From assembly GCA_033065855.1 (NCBI GenBank), contig JAVXUO010002359.1, positions 1-64,000 on the forward strand: DNA of 64,000 nucleotides, read 5' to 3'. Every line of letters starts with the position of its first letter. The first letter of the stretch is position 1. This stretch comes from Escallonia rubra. Taxonomy: Eukaryota; Streptophyta; Magnoliopsida; Escalloniales; Escalloniaceae. The notes beneath the pieces were generated by a model that worked only from the letters and a program-made list of their open reading frames with translations, was not told where the DNA came from and did no database searches. Shown here piece by piece: positions 1-10,760 of this stretch. A program made the translations under genes and the position numbers.

Positions 1-2600
1 AAGTAATACCAATACGTAGACCTGGTTCTACCAGCTTGAATCAGGGCCCAAGAACTGTTTCTTATAGCCCGACTGAAAATGCTGTTTTGATTTGTTCAGA
101 CATAGATGGAGGATCTTATGAACTCTACATTGTACCCAAAGACAACTTTGGGAGAGGTGATACAGTTCAGGAGGCAAAGAGAGGTATTGGTGGATCAGCA
201 GTTTTCGTGGCTAGAAACAGATTTGCCGTGCTTGAGAAGAGCAGCAACCAAGTTTTGGTCAAGAACTTAAAAAATGAGATTGTCAAGAAGAGTGCCCTTC
301 CTGTTGCTACTGATGCTATATTCTATGCCGGTACTGGAAACTTGCTATGCAGGGCTGAGGACAGAGTAGTCATTTTTGACCTCCAACAGAGATTAATACT
401 TGGCGATCTTCAAACATCTTTCGTCAGGTATATTGTTTGGTCAAATGACATGGGGAGTGTTGCTTTGCTGAGTAAGCATTCCATAATTATTGCTGATAAG
501 AAACTTGTACACCGCTGCACTCTTCATGAGACAATACGAGTTAAAAGTGGAGCCTGGGATGACAACGGTGTCTTTATATATACGACGCTGACCCACATCA
601 AGTACTGCCTTCCTAATGGTGACAGTGGAATCATAAGGACCCTTGACGTGCCAGTATACATAACTAGGATATTTGGAAATACAATTTTTTGCTTGGACAG
701 AGACGGTAAAAACCGCCCTATTGTTATTGATTCAACTGAATATGTTTTTAAGCTCTCGCTCTTGAGGAAGAGATTTGACCAGGTCATGAGTATGATAAGA
801 AACTCAGAGCTTTGTGGTCAAGCCATGATTGCATACCTCCAGCAGAAAGGGTTCCCAGAAGTTGCCCTCCATTTTGTCAAGGATGAGAGAACCCGCTTTA
901 ACTTGGCACTTGAAAGTGGGAACATCCAGATAGCTGTTGCATCTGCTAAAGAAATCGATGAGAAAGATCATTGGTATAGATTGGGGGTGGAGGCCCTTCG
1001 TCAGGGTAATACAGGTATTGTAGAATACGCATATCAGAGGACAAAGAATTTTGAGAGGCTATCCTTCCTTTATCTGATCACAGGGAATTTGGATAAGTTG
1101 TCAAAGATGATGAAAATTGCTGAGGTTAAGAATGATGTTATGGGTCAATTCCACAATGCTCTATATCTGGGTGATATCAAGGAGCGCATTAAGGTTTTGG
1201 AGAATGCTGGCCATTTGCCCCTGGCATACATCACAGCCTCAGTTCATGGACTCCCTGATATCGCCGAGCGTCTCGCTGCTGAATTGGGAGATAATGTTCC
1301 TTCTTTGCCGAAAGGGAGGTCAGCGTCTCTTCTGATGCCCCCAGGTCCCATCTTGTGTGATGGAGATTGGCCGTTGTTGAGGGTCACAAAAGGTATTTTT
1401 GAGGGTGGTCTTGATAATGCAGGCAGGGGCACGCAGGAAGACTATGAAGATGCAGCAGATGGTGATTGGGGTGAGGATCTTGATATTGTTGATGTAGGAA
1501 ACGTGCAGAATGGTGACATCAACATGCCGGTGGAGGATGAAGAAGGGGAAGAAGGAAACGATGAAGGAGGATGGGATCTTGAAGATCTTGGGCTTCCTCC
1601 CGACGTCGACACACCAAAGACTGCTGTCAGTGCACGTTCGTCAGTATTTATTGCCCCAACTGCTGGTATGCCTGTAAGCCAGATCTGGACCCAAAAATCA
1701 TCTCTTGCTGCTGAACATGCAGCAGCTGGAAATTTCGATACAGCAATGCGTTTGCTAAGCCGGCAGGTCGGGATAAAGAACTTCGCTCCTTTGAAATCAT
1801 TATTTATTGATCTTCATATGGGCAGCCACACTTGTCTACGTGCCTTTTCCTCGGCTCCTGTGATCTCATTGGCAATTGAGAGGGGGTGGAGCGAGTCGGC
1901 AAGTCCTAATGTACGGAGCCCTCCTGCACTTGTCTTCAATTTTTCTCAATTGGAAGAGAAGCTCAAGGCCGGGTACAAAGCCACCACTGCTGGAAAACTC
2001 ACTGAAGCTTTGCGGCTTTTCCTGAGTATCCTTCAGACCATTCCCCTGATTGTGGTTGATTCACGGAGAGAGGTGGATGAAGTCAAGGAATTGATTGTCA
2101 TCGTAAAAGAGTATGTTCTGGGTTGTCAAATGGAGCTTAAGAGGAGAGAATTGAAGGACAATCCTGTTCGTGAGCAGGAGCTGGCAGCTTATTTCACCCA
2201 CTGTAACCTTCAGCTTCCGCACTTGAGACTTGCTTTGATGAGTGCGATGAGAGTTTGCTTCAAGGCAGGTAATCTAAACACAGCAGCTAATTTTGCAAGG
2301 CGACTCTTGGAAACCAATCCTACTGCTGAAAACCAAGCCAAAACAGCACGCCAAGTTCTGCAGGCTGCAGAGAGAAACATGAAAGATGTATCTCAGCTGA
2401 ATTATGACTTCAGAAACCCATTTGTTGTTTGTGGTTCCACATATGTCCCAATATACCGCGGCCAGAAGGATGTATCCTGCCCTTACTGCAGTTCACGCTT
2501 TGTTCCATCTCAGGAAGGGCAGCTTTGTGCCGTATGCGATCTTGCAGTGGTTGGGGCAGATGCATCTGGTTTACTCTGTTCTCCTTCCCAGGTCAGATAA
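1..2600 (+). CDS. COPA: Coatomer subunit alpha (alpha-COP), 3' part
   Basis: This is the large subunit of the cage sub-complex of the COPI coat, which drives Golgi-to-ER and intra-Golgi vesicle transport from the cytosolic face of the Golgi. The reading frame is open from base 3 to the TAA at 2598-2600, giving about 865 residues. Plant alpha-COP is about 1,216 residues, so the N-terminal WD40 propeller lies beyond the left edge. The visible part starts in the linker after that propeller (VIPIRRPGSTSLNQ), continues through the coatomer WD-associated/helical region (LCGQAMIAYLQQKGFPEVAL, FERLSFLYLITGNLDKL), an acidic linker near window residues 470-525, and the COPI C-terminal domain (GYKATTAGKLTEALRLFLSI). 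It ends with two CxxC pairs (CPYC, CAVC) and the conserved SPSQVR tail. No frameshift, stop or intron is seen in 2.6 kb. A TTG at 36 is not the start, because the frame continues upstream with conserved residues. Confidence 0.97.
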   Translation, partial: VIPIRRPGSTSLNQGPRTVSYSPTENAVLICSDIDGGSYELYIVPKDNFGRGDTVQEAKRGIGGSAVFVARNRFAVLEKSSNQVLVKNLKNEIVKKSALPVATDAIFYAGTGNLLCRAEDRVVIFDLQQRLILGDLQTSFVRYIVWSNDMGSVALLSKHSIIIADKKLVHRCTLHETIRVKSGAWDDNGVFIYTTLTHIKYCLPNGDSGIIRTLDVPVYITRIFGNTIFCLDRDGKNRPIVIDSTEYVFKLSLLRKRFDQVMSMIRNSELCGQAMIAYLQQKGFPEVALHFVKDERTRFNLALESGNIQIAVASAKEIDEKDHWYRLGVEALRQGNTGIVEYAYQRTKNFERLSFLYLITGNLDKLSKMMKIAEVKNDVMGQFHNALYLGDIKERIKVLENAGHLPLAYITASVHGLPDIAERLAAELGDNVPSLPKGRSASLLMPPGPILCDGDWPLLRVTKGIFEGGLDNAGRGTQEDYEDAADGDWGEDLDIVDVGNVQNGDINMPVEDEEGEEGNDEGGWDLEDLGLPPDVDTPKTAVSARSSVFIAPTAGMPVSQIWTQKSSLAAEHAAAGNFDTAMRLLSRQVGIKNFAPLKSLFIDLHMGSHTCLRAFSSAPVISLAIERGWSESASPNVRSPPALVFNFSQLEEKLKAGYKATTAGKLTEALRLFLSILQTIPLIVVDSRREVDEVKELIVIVKEYVLGCQMELKRRELKDNPVREQELAAYFTHCNLQLPHLRLALMSAMRVCFKAGNLNTAANFARRLLETNPTAENQAKTARQVLQAAERNMKDVSQLNYDFRNPFVVCGSTYVPIYRGQKDVSCPYCSSRFVPSQEGQLCAVCDLAVVGADASGLLCSPSQVR

Positions 2601-4411
2601 GTGAAGAGTCTTTTTGGGACTAAATTGTCTTTCAGTTGCAGGACTCAGCTGGCTATTCATTTACAAACAAAAGTAGGGTTACTATAGGCGAGTTGATTTT
2701 CAATCGGTTTGCTTTTGTGTTTTTCTTTTCCCTATGGGTTTGTGTTACCGACATTCTTATATAAACTTGAAATTTTGGTCATATCTCATGATTCTAGTTT
2801 GCCATCGACCCACTTTGACGGTCTTTCTTCATCTAATTTTTGTACTTCCACATGGTTTTACCCCGAACTGCCTATGAACTTCCACTTAGAAGAGTAGTTT
2901 TTAAATTGTTGTACAGTGATGAATATCTAGATTGATCACATAGTCCATGGAAAGCAACTCGACTTTGACTCTAATGGAGAGGAAAAATGCTATGAGGTTT
3001 TGTGGCTGTAAAGGGGCTCCCCCAGGAATGAATCGATGTATTCTTTCTTGGGATTCTACTTCTTTGTACTACAAGGTCATGTCACATACTGATTTTTCTC
3101 CAAACTGGATTTAATGGTGCAAACCCCACAGTTTTCCTTGTAGCTATGTTCCCGGCTTGAGGGGGTTGATTTGTTAGTTTTGGTTGGGTTGCATGCTTAC
3201 GGTGTTCTTGGAGCTTTCTGCTGCAAAGTGGTATGAGTATCTAAAGTATTAATTTATTAATGTTAAATAGGTCATTTTTGTTTCAAATTTTACGAACTTT
3301 AATTGTCTACTTTCTTTCCTTGCCGTCACCATCGTTGGCAACACATGCCGCACTGCAACACCCGCAGGGCCCAGCACTGTGAGGAAGTATGGCATGGAAA
3401 TCACCCCCCACCCCTCCTCTCCCTCTTGTCCTTGAATTCCACCGGCGGTTTGTTGTTAGGTCCGTGGGTGGCTGCGGTAGTGGGCGATGAATTAATACAT
3501 GTAGTAAGAGAGTATAATTGTCTGCTTTATTACTTGCTGTAGGAAAATTTCTACTTCATAGCGACACAAAAGCCTTCCGCTTTTTCTTATCAACCGAAAT
3601 GCTTAGTGGGGTGTGTGAAGGCTTGTTATTCTCGTTACAGAAAGTTTAAGTCATTTCACTATATTTGGGTGACAACTCTTAACCAGCTAATCTGATCTGA
3701 CCCAACAATTGTGCCTGGCTGGACTAAAAAGGTAGCAACAATCTCAATTCGTAACATCAATTTGCTATAGATAGACCGTAGAGCAGGTCTAGACCAAGGA
3801 AGATCCTCATGGTTGTTGCTCACCGACAAGGTAATGAAGTTCAACCGAGGCTTGGGGATATCAATTCTTTTGTTACGCATTGCGTTAGTTGTTTAATAGA
3901 TAGAAAGAGCATCAAAGCCAAAAAAGGAAAAAAAAATGGTATAAATTTTTATGTCATTAAGGTAGTGACATGTGCAGATTTTTTGCGCTTACATATTTTT
4001 TCATGCTCTATTCATCGTTACGGTTTAATTTTTTTAACACGTATAAATATAAAAGAAACGAAGAAACTCCACCGGTAAAATTACTTAGGTTTCGAAACCC
4101 GACAAACAGTGCATTGTGTTTGCAATTGATATCAGAAGGTGCCACTCTAAATTCGACATATGTTCTACCCGTTTGATTGAGCTTTATTCTGGGCATAGTT
4201 CTTTGATAGATATGATTCCAAGTATGCGCACAAATCAAGCAACTCGATATGAAGTACTTAAGAAGCCAGCAGAAAGGTTACTAGTCTTCACATACAAAAG
4301 GACAAGTACAGCGAAAAGCCAAACGATTACAAAGGAGAAAGTAAGGACTCAATGAACAGAATCGTACAATTGCATCACATTAAAAAAAAACTCAAGCACA
4401 CTGATGTATTC
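2601..4411. other. 3' UTR of COPA and intergenic spacer
   Basis: The first several hundred bases after the COPA stop are T-rich and likely its 3' UTR; I cannot place the poly(A) site. A GC-richer patch near 3310-3490 has no protein I recognise. The rest is AT-rich spacer up to the convergent peptide gene ending at 4412. Short open frames here show no recognisable domain and are treated as chance. Confidence 0.5.
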
Positions 4412-4648
4412 CTATGGAACTGGAGGGCCAGGCTCAAACAGTGGAGGGCAACAACTTGCAAAGAGACCACAGCAACACAGAAACCACAAGCTGCAAACAA
4501 GAGATAGGAAGCAGTTATGAACATGTAAAACTCCAGCTTTATCAAGGTGGGGGTTTCAGGTGGTTGGATGATCTTACCATGACTCGATAAATCCTCCAGG
4601 AGGAGGAGCTGGAGACAACAATGGTGTTTCTGGTGGTGGTGGATCCAT
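4412..4648 (-). CDS. CYSTM-like cysteine-rich transmembrane peptide (2 exons, 49 aa)
   Basis: Two exons join in frame: exon 1 is 4648-4578 (71 nt) and exon 2 is 4490-4412 (79 nt), separated by an 87-bp intron with GTAAGA donor and TTTGCAG acceptor. The product is 49 residues. A proline-rich N-terminus (MDPPPPETP...) leads to the junction GGFIESC, followed by a Cys-rich hydrophobic segment (CLWFLCCCGLFASCC, residues 24-38) and a tail ending EPGPPVP. Proline-rich head plus C-terminal cysteine-rich membrane module is the plan of plant CYSTM proteins, tail-anchored peptides linked to stress responses and often dimerising. The intron splits the first Cys codon of the module. The unspliced frame 4743-4375 reads a different, meaningless protein. 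It converges with COPA. The family call rests on motif shape; expression is not shown. Confidence 0.78.
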
Positions 4649-5329
4649 GCTTCACAAGAGAAAATTAAAAAAATACACCTATATCGATTTACAATGTGCA
4701 ATGCAAACAACCTCGAGGTTGTTAGATTGTTTAGTTGAACCAATCTACCCCCAAAGTCAGACCTTCATCTACCATTCAAATGCAGAAATGGAGGGTAGAT
4801 GGCGTCCAACTAACACTGTTAACATATCAACCATGTCTAATGCACACCACGGTGCACCAAGACAACTACTAGTACACATGTTTGAAGCTCTGACATGCAA
4901 AAATATCCTTATCATGGAATCATTTATGTTTGTACATGTGAAAAGCGAATATCTGGCTAGTCTAAGGTTAGAGATCAAAACTATATAGTTTTGGATAAAT
5001 GAAACCCCATTTTTTTTCTCCTTTCTTCCTCTTTCTCCCTTCTCCCTGCTTATCGACCCCTGTCTATTTTACTGCCATCTCCGGCCTCCGTCACTGGCCA
5101 ACTCCGTCCACTGCAAATAGCTTCCATCGCTTACACCACACAACCGCCACATGGATTTCCCTCATCGTGCTAGCCCTAATCAAGGGAGTTGTGTCGCCGT
5201 CCCACCTCTCATCTTCATCTAGTTGACACCCCATCGCTAGCCACATTTGTTGCCGGACTATCAGCTCTGTTGCTGGCCTACCCTCACAAACCACTGCCGC
5301 ATATCACCCACCACCGCCCCCATCACTAT
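4649..5329. other. Intergenic spacer
   Basis: This should hold the promoter of the minus-strand peptide gene. A C/T-rich stretch runs from about 5010 to 5330. I recognise no coding sequence; part of it may belong to the LTR remnant that follows. Confidence 0.4.
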
Positions 5330-5512
5330 TATAGGTTTTACATAAAGAGAAAGATAGAGAAATCTTGCATTTTTTCTGTGAATTACAGTGGTGGAAGAGG
5401 GGGGTATATATAGATTACATAAAGTGTTTTGTGTGGTGAGCATGTGTGTAGCTTAGGTAGGCCTTGTAAACCTAGACTTCTTTTATTTACATTAACATCT
5501 CCCCTCAAATTT
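5330..5512 (-). mobile_element. Copia-type LTR remnant with polypurine tract
   Basis: Read on the minus strand, a purine tract (TTTGAGGGGAGA, 5498-5509) is followed at 5497 by TGTTAATG, the usual layout of a polypurine tract and 3' LTR start in plant copia elements. About 85 bp further in is a TATATATA run (5404-5412), matching an LTR promoter. The outer LTR end and the coding part of the element are not recognised; sequence upstream of the tract is non-coding and repetitive. Confidence 0.45.
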
Positions 5513-6180
5513 AAGGTGGTGGATAGGAAACTAGCTTAAGTTTGGAGGTTAATGATCGGTGCTATGTTTAAGGTGAATGACGACCCTTCAGAGCATTGAG
5601 CTTCAAATGTAAATCCTGAAGTGAAACAAATGATCCAAGCTATGCCTGAGTGAATCAATGTTCCTGACACGGCTACTGGTGAATCCAGAGGACAGATCCA
5701 GTGACCAAGAGATTGGAGGTCCTAGTAGAGATGTCAATGGGCCGGGCTTGAGCCGGTCCAGCCCGGACCCAACGGGCCAGAGAGGAGAAAACTAGTTTGC
5801 CCAATTTGGGGATATCTTGGCCCTATCCAAGCCCAAGCCCTAGGCCCTAACTTTAGGGCTGGGCTAATTGAATAAAAAATTATTTTTTTTAAAAAATATT
5901 TTAATTCATGTTTTATGTTGCGGTAAAATTAAATTTTAAATATATTTGTTCATAGACCTTCCTCCTTTTATCTAGGCTTGGTAACACTTTGACGCGTTTG
6001 ATGTTGTTAGGGATCATGGGAGGTGTCATTCTGAATGTTGATGGATGATAACTACATAAGGCTTCTTGTTTGGTTATATTCCACAAGATGGCATCTAGGA
6101 TATGTTTCCCATGACACCAGCATGATTTGAACTACATAGGTAGTCACATACAATCAAGCATATCACTAGATTGTCTTGAA

Positions 6181-7297
6181 AAATATTTTTAGGCCGCTGT
6201 TTGCTTCTATGAATACACTAATCTAGCAAAACAATTTTGACAATGAAACCACCTTTTAATGTATATGTCCGCGTAACTAAAAACATAGAAACTCCTATAT
6301 ATGTTATAGATCTCTTGGACTAAATTTTGCTTAATTATCAAGTCCATATAAAAGTTTCTTGTCTTTGTTTTGGTAAAATGCATGTTCCTTGTAACCAACT
6401 GGCCCTCTCAGATTTATCTCTGGCATGGTTTTCATGTTCTAGTATACTGTGGTGGACTAGTTAAGAAGCTTGAAATAACACCGACCAAAAATTGTCAGAG
6501 TAAGATGGATACACGCATAATAGCCTATTTCTAGAGCTTTATGAGGACAATAGAAGTTTATTTAAGAACAATTTATGGTTATTTAAGAACAACTTATGCA
6601 TTTGTAGAAACATATGTTAAAATCCAAACATAATTTGTCATAACAACTTATGGTTTTAACATATGTTTCTACACATGCATAAGTTGTTCTTAAATAAACC
6701 TGTGTACAAATACATTTAACATATGTTATTCGAATGTTAAAATATTTTTAGGCCGCTGTTTGCTTCTATGGATACACTAATCTGGCAAAACAATTTTGAC
6801 AATGAAACCACCTTTTAATGTATATGTCCGCGTAACTAAAAACATAGAAACTCATATATATGTTATAGATCTCTTGGACTAAATTTTGCTTAATTATCAA
6901 GTCCATATAAAAGTTTATCGTCTTTGTTCTGGTAAAATGCATGTTCCTTGTAACCAACTCCCTCTCAGATTTATCTCTGGCATGGTTTTCATGTTCTAGT
7001 ATACTGTGGTGGACTAGTTAAGAAGCTTGAAATAACACCGACCAAAAATTGTCAGAGTAAGATGGATACACGCATAATAGCCTATTTCTAGAGCTTTATG
7101 AGGACAATAGAAGTTTATTTAAGAACAATTTATGGTTATTTAAGAACAACTTATGCATTTGTAGAAACATAAGTTAAAATCCAAACATAATTTGTCATAA
7201 CAACTTATGATTTTAACATATGTTTCTACACATGCATAAGTTGTTCTTAAATAAACCTGTGTACAAATGCATTTAACATATGTTATTCGAATGTTAA
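6181..7297. repeat. Tandem duplication, 2 x ~559 bp
   Basis: Bases 6181-6739 and 6740-7297 are near-identical copies differing by scattered substitutions and a 2-bp indel. Each starts AAATATTTTTAGGCCGC and ends at TTATTCGAATGTTAA. The small matching open frames at 6207 and 6766 are by-products of the duplication; their protein is not recognised. Confidence 0.9.
6578..6699. repeat. Inverted repeat (foldback), first copy
   Basis: Left arm 6578-6632 and right arm 6653-6699 are complementary over about 45 bp (TTTAAGAACAACTTATGCA against TGCATAAGTTGTTCTTAAA, and AGAAACATATGTTAAAA against its complement) around a ~20-bp loop. The second duplication copy carries the same foldback at about 7137-7258. 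Transcripts would form a stable hairpin. Confidence 0.8.
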
Positions 7298-7734
7298 ATT
7301 ATTGGTCATTTTGTTACATTAGAATTACTTTTAGCACTTAAACAAGCGCATGAACATATAAAAATGTTCATGAATATGCTCGCGAATTGCATGTTAAGCA
7401 TGGGATTTTTATATAGAATTTTTATGTTAATATGTGCATAATTGTCAAGAAAATTAGAAGGCCTAAACTCATATAACTTTAAAAGCCAAGCCCAAAATTT
7501 TGAATTTTCGGGCCGGGCCTGGGCCGAAAAAGATCTGGGCCAAATACGGGCCGGACCATTTTGCACTTGGATCGGGCTTGACCTGGGCCTTTTTAGGGCC
7601 GGGCAGGGCGGGGCCTTTTTTTATTTTTTCCAATTCCTAGCCCTTGGCCCTATGGACCAAGGCTATCATTGTTCATGTTTAGGATCGAGCTGACCCGCGG
7701 GCGGCCCGACCCTTTTGACATCTCTAGTTCTTGG

Positions 7735-8742
7735 GGCAGTTTCTGGTAATCATAGAGGATAGATCCAGCAACCAAGGGATTAGAGGTCATGGGGCGGTTT
7801 AGCGTGGTAAGGATGTCGAGGGACCAAACTAAATTAAGGTCCTTCCGAGGAAACTTATTAAAATCCTAGGCAAGGTCTAGTAACAACTGGAATCTTGTGG
7901 TGATGATGTATGACAATCCCATAGGAGTGATCCGAAAACTGTGACTTGAAGATCCCAGATGAAGGTTTGAGTGTGAATTCTAACAAGCCTTGGTGAATGA
8001 AAATTTCAACAACCAAGTGCATGGTCTTTGCATGATTCCTGATAATTGCAGGGTCGAGATCCAACGACCAGGATTAATAAAGGTCTTGGCATGATTCCCG
8101 TATATCACTGGATTTATCCAACAACCACAGTAAATTTGACATGATTCCCTGCTATCGCGGGGTTGAGCTCTCAGGATGATTGAAGGTCTTGGCATGATTC
8201 CGGCTATTGCGGCGTCGACAAGGAGGTTGTGACCGTGCAAGCAAGTGTCGAGGTAACAAAAATCATTATGGTGACTCAATTATGGCGGATCAATAGCAAC
8301 CTATGGTGCGACAGTGATGTGAGTCCAGTTTGGTATAGATCCACAGTGGCGGTGATGTGGGTCCAGCTTGGTTGCCATGTGGAGATACAGACGACAGTGG
8401 CGTGATAGGCACAACCACGATGGTGTCGTGATGTTCGGTAATGGGAGCGATAACCGTCGTTGGCTCGACAATGGTGTCAAGAAGGTCATGAGAGTGACGG
8501 GTATGAGTGATTGCCGGTGGTGGCAAGTCACGGTTAGTAGCGGAAGCGATATTTTGAGTAGTGTAACAACTAATTGTGTACGCTGTGATGGGCGATGATG
8601 AAAGGGTTAGATTGAGAGTTGTTTGGCTATATTTTCTGTCTAAATTCCTTTGTTATATTTCGGAAACCCTTTTTTATTTTAATGAGGAGTAACACAGTAT
8701 TAGTTATAAAACTAAAATCGGCCTAAAATGCAAATACTAACA
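7735..8742. repeat. Degenerate ~60-bp tandem repeats and low-complexity spacer
   Basis: From 7735 to about 8230, phrases such as CATGATTCC.G.TATC, GATCCAACGACCA and AAGGTCTTGG recur every ~60-65 bp in a decayed array; one more unit lies left of the hAT-like insertion (about 5640-5717). From 8290 to 8600 the strand is rich in GTGG/GGTGATG and includes a short duplicate of GATGTGGGTCCAGCTTGG. No gene is recognised. Confidence 0.5.
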
Positions 8743-8950
8743 CCTGTTTGTTTCACATAAAACATTTTTCGAAAAAGGTTTTCCGCATTTTCTTTGGTGT
8801 GTCCTTAAGATTTGTCCAATTGAAAATGATTTTTGATCATGCCTGTTTTGAAGAACAAAATGGCAGAAAACCACTTACCGAGTAAAACTCTGGAAGTCAT
8901 TTTCCACAATCCCGCTGAGCTCTCTCTCTCTCTCTCCCCGCCCCCTTTTC

Positions 8951-9454
8951 CCATGGAAGAAGCGCATTGCTCTTTCGCTGATCTCTGTTGTGACCCACGC
9001 CTCCCACCGCCTATTCAACATGCTCGACTTCAAGATCCCATTTTGCCCCAACCTTGTCAATGACGTCAAGTCCTTCGATGTCTTCATCGACCCGTCTCAG
9101 CGCCTCTGGTTCTACGACTCTGTCCCCAATACTACCTAGCAGCCTACTGCCAAGCTCCCAATCGTTGCATTATGCCATGGGTGTGTGTTCGTCTACCTCA
9201 GCCCTGACAGGAAGGCGTATGACACCGTGTGCTGTCGATTTACGAGGAAGATTCTGGTTGTGGTGGCCTCCGTCAATTACTGGCTCGCACCAAAATGTAC
9301 ACCAATACCCGGTACGACGACGGTTAGATTTCCTCATATTTCTCGATAAGGGCAACGGTAGAAAGGTGTTCCGGCAAATGCTGACGTAACCTGCTACTTC
9401 CTTGCCAGAGACAGCTCCGAAGGTAATCTGGTTCTTAATGTTGCATTTGAGAAC
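8951..9454 (+). pseudogene. Carboxylesterase (CXE/GID1-like hydrolase) pseudogene fragment
   Basis: Plant CXE proteins are cytosolic alpha/beta hydrolases related to the gibberellin receptor GID1. The frame from 8951 reads PWKKRIALSLISVVTHASHR and then KSFDVFIDPSQRLWF, which fits the family N-terminus. An in-frame TAG sits at 9137. The same frame then continues PIVALCHGCVFVYLSP, where the oxyanion-hole HGGG has become HGCV, and AYDTVCCRFTRKI, SVNYWLAPK, where intact relatives read NYRLAPEHR. One frame shift leads to RLDFLIFLDKGNG and another to PANADVTCYFLARDSSEGNL, the eroded GDSAGGN nucleophile elbow. Homology stops near 9454; the C-terminal half with the catalytic Asp and His is missing. 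No introns are seen. The gene is dead and lies between the inverted ends of a possible transposon. Confidence 0.8.
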
Positions 9455-9558
9455 AAGTTTCGACTAAAGAATTGAACTTTCTAATGTATATTTAGACAAA
9501 CAACTAAAATCATGTTTTGGGAAAACCATTTCTTGGGAACTTGTTTTCGAAATTTTTT

Positions 9559-10704
9559 GGGTTAATTACACTTATGTCCCCTGAGGTTATAGGGTAATTA
9601 CACGCGTGTCCATAAGTTTAGAAAATAGGTACTTATGTCCTTTGACCTAACGGAGTATTGAAATACTTAACGGTTTGAATGAAATGACCACATTGCCCAC
9701 GATTGAAAATGTAAAATACCATTCATTCCTCTCTTCCCTAACCTCTATCTTTTTCCCCCTGCAATTCTGGTCTCTATAACCACTGCCTCAACACCACCAT
9801 GGCCACAGTCACCGCCATTCACCAAAGCCAATGCCGCCAACACCACCATCTATCAAAGCCAATACCCACCACAACTAACTAATACCAACTAAATGCATCA
9901 ATCATTTATCTTTTAAAAAATTAAATTTACCGCTAAAATCTAGAAATAAAACCACCGCCGGCGAGCCTACCGGTTGAAAAAATTAATTTGATCGGCTGCC
10001 GAGCCTACCACGGCGACGTAGATGCTTCGGTGGACGATGTGGTGGTTGGTCCGGCGAGCGATGTAGATGGGTGCCGGCGGTGCTGTGATGAGGTGGCTGT
10101 GGTTTGTGTCTTGGGTCGTGGATTAAGGTACTGGCGACGTTGCGATGATGCCGGTGTGGCTTATGTCGTGCCGGCGGTGATTTGAGTCTTAGGTTGTCGA
10201 TTACAGCCATGTCTTTGGTGCGGATTTGGTGGTGGTTCGTTGGTGGTCTTGGCGCCAGTGGTCAATCTCTGTTCCGACGACGACGACAACAATGGTTTAC
10301 TTCAGGGGAGGGTGAGGGCGGGGAGGGTGGGACGACGAGAGGGGTGGGGGTGTAGTGGGGCAGGGTGCGGGGAGTTGGAGAGGGAGAGAGAGAGTTAGGA
10401 TTGATATTCAAATTAAAAAAATTAAAGGAAAAAAGGCTTTATCAAAAAGGAAAAAAACTACAAATTTGGGGAAAAAAATAAGATTTTAAGAATACATGTA
10501 TATACATTGCAAGGGTAATGTTGTCATTTTAAGAATACGTATCTATGACATCAGCAAAAAAATACACTTTTTGGACGGATATTTGACGGATGGACACAAG
10601 TGTTACCTTTTTAACGTTTGTGGACACGATTTGTTACCTTTTGAAAGTTAGTGTCCTTGACTGTAATTTCACCCAAACCTCAGGGACATAAGTGTAATTA
10701 ACCC
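9559..10704. mobile_element. Mutator-like (MULE) non-autonomous element, TSD AAATTTTTT
   Basis: The inverted termini start GGGTTAATTACAC and continue TTATGTCCC(C)TGAGG at both ends. They are flanked by a perfect 9-bp duplication, AAATTTTTT (9550-9558 and 10705-10713), the Mutator hallmark. The 1.15-kb interior has GC-rich patches (CCGGCGG, GGTGG runs at 9950-10380) but no transposase. A sister copy lies at 47712-48839 and a terminal scrap at 18262-18306. Confidence 0.85.
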
Positions 10705-10760
10705 AAATTTTTTTTACAGAATCAGTTTTCTGTAAATTGTTTTCCTTGAAACAAACAAGG

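Larger units (their letters stand above)
5726..7726. mobile_element. Non-autonomous hAT-like element, 2.0 kb
   Basis: The ends are inverted repeats TAGAGATGTCAA, resembling the CAGGGATGAAA-type termini of Ac/hAT elements. Subterminal regions are rich in GGGCC/GGCCC words on both sides, as in many plant hAT relatives. The 8-bp flanks GGTCCTAG and GTTCTTGG match at 5 of 8 positions, so any target duplication is decayed. No transposase frame is present. The interior is AT-rich and holds the 559-bp tandem duplication described separately. It interrupts a degenerate ~60-bp repeat: similar sequence (AGATCCAG.GACCAAG.GATT) occurs just left and just right of it. Confidence 0.6.
8743..10760. mobile_element. 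Possible TIR element carrying a gene fragment
   Basis: Near-terminal inverted repeats CCTGTTTGTTTCA (left) and CCTTGTTTGTTTCA (right) bracket a carboxylesterase fragment and a nested Mutator-like element. Similar AAAACATTTTTCGAAAA and GTTTTCCTTGAAAC words occur at the two ends. No convincing target-site duplication was found, so the borders are tentative. Confidence 0.35.

Noticed and set aside
36-38. TTG as a start codon for the COPA frame
   Set aside because: The frame continues upstream to the window edge with residues conserved in plant alpha-COP.
4375-4743. 122-residue minus-strand ORF
   Set aside because: It reads through the intron and in a different frame from the spliced CYSTM-like gene; its protein shows no family resemblance.
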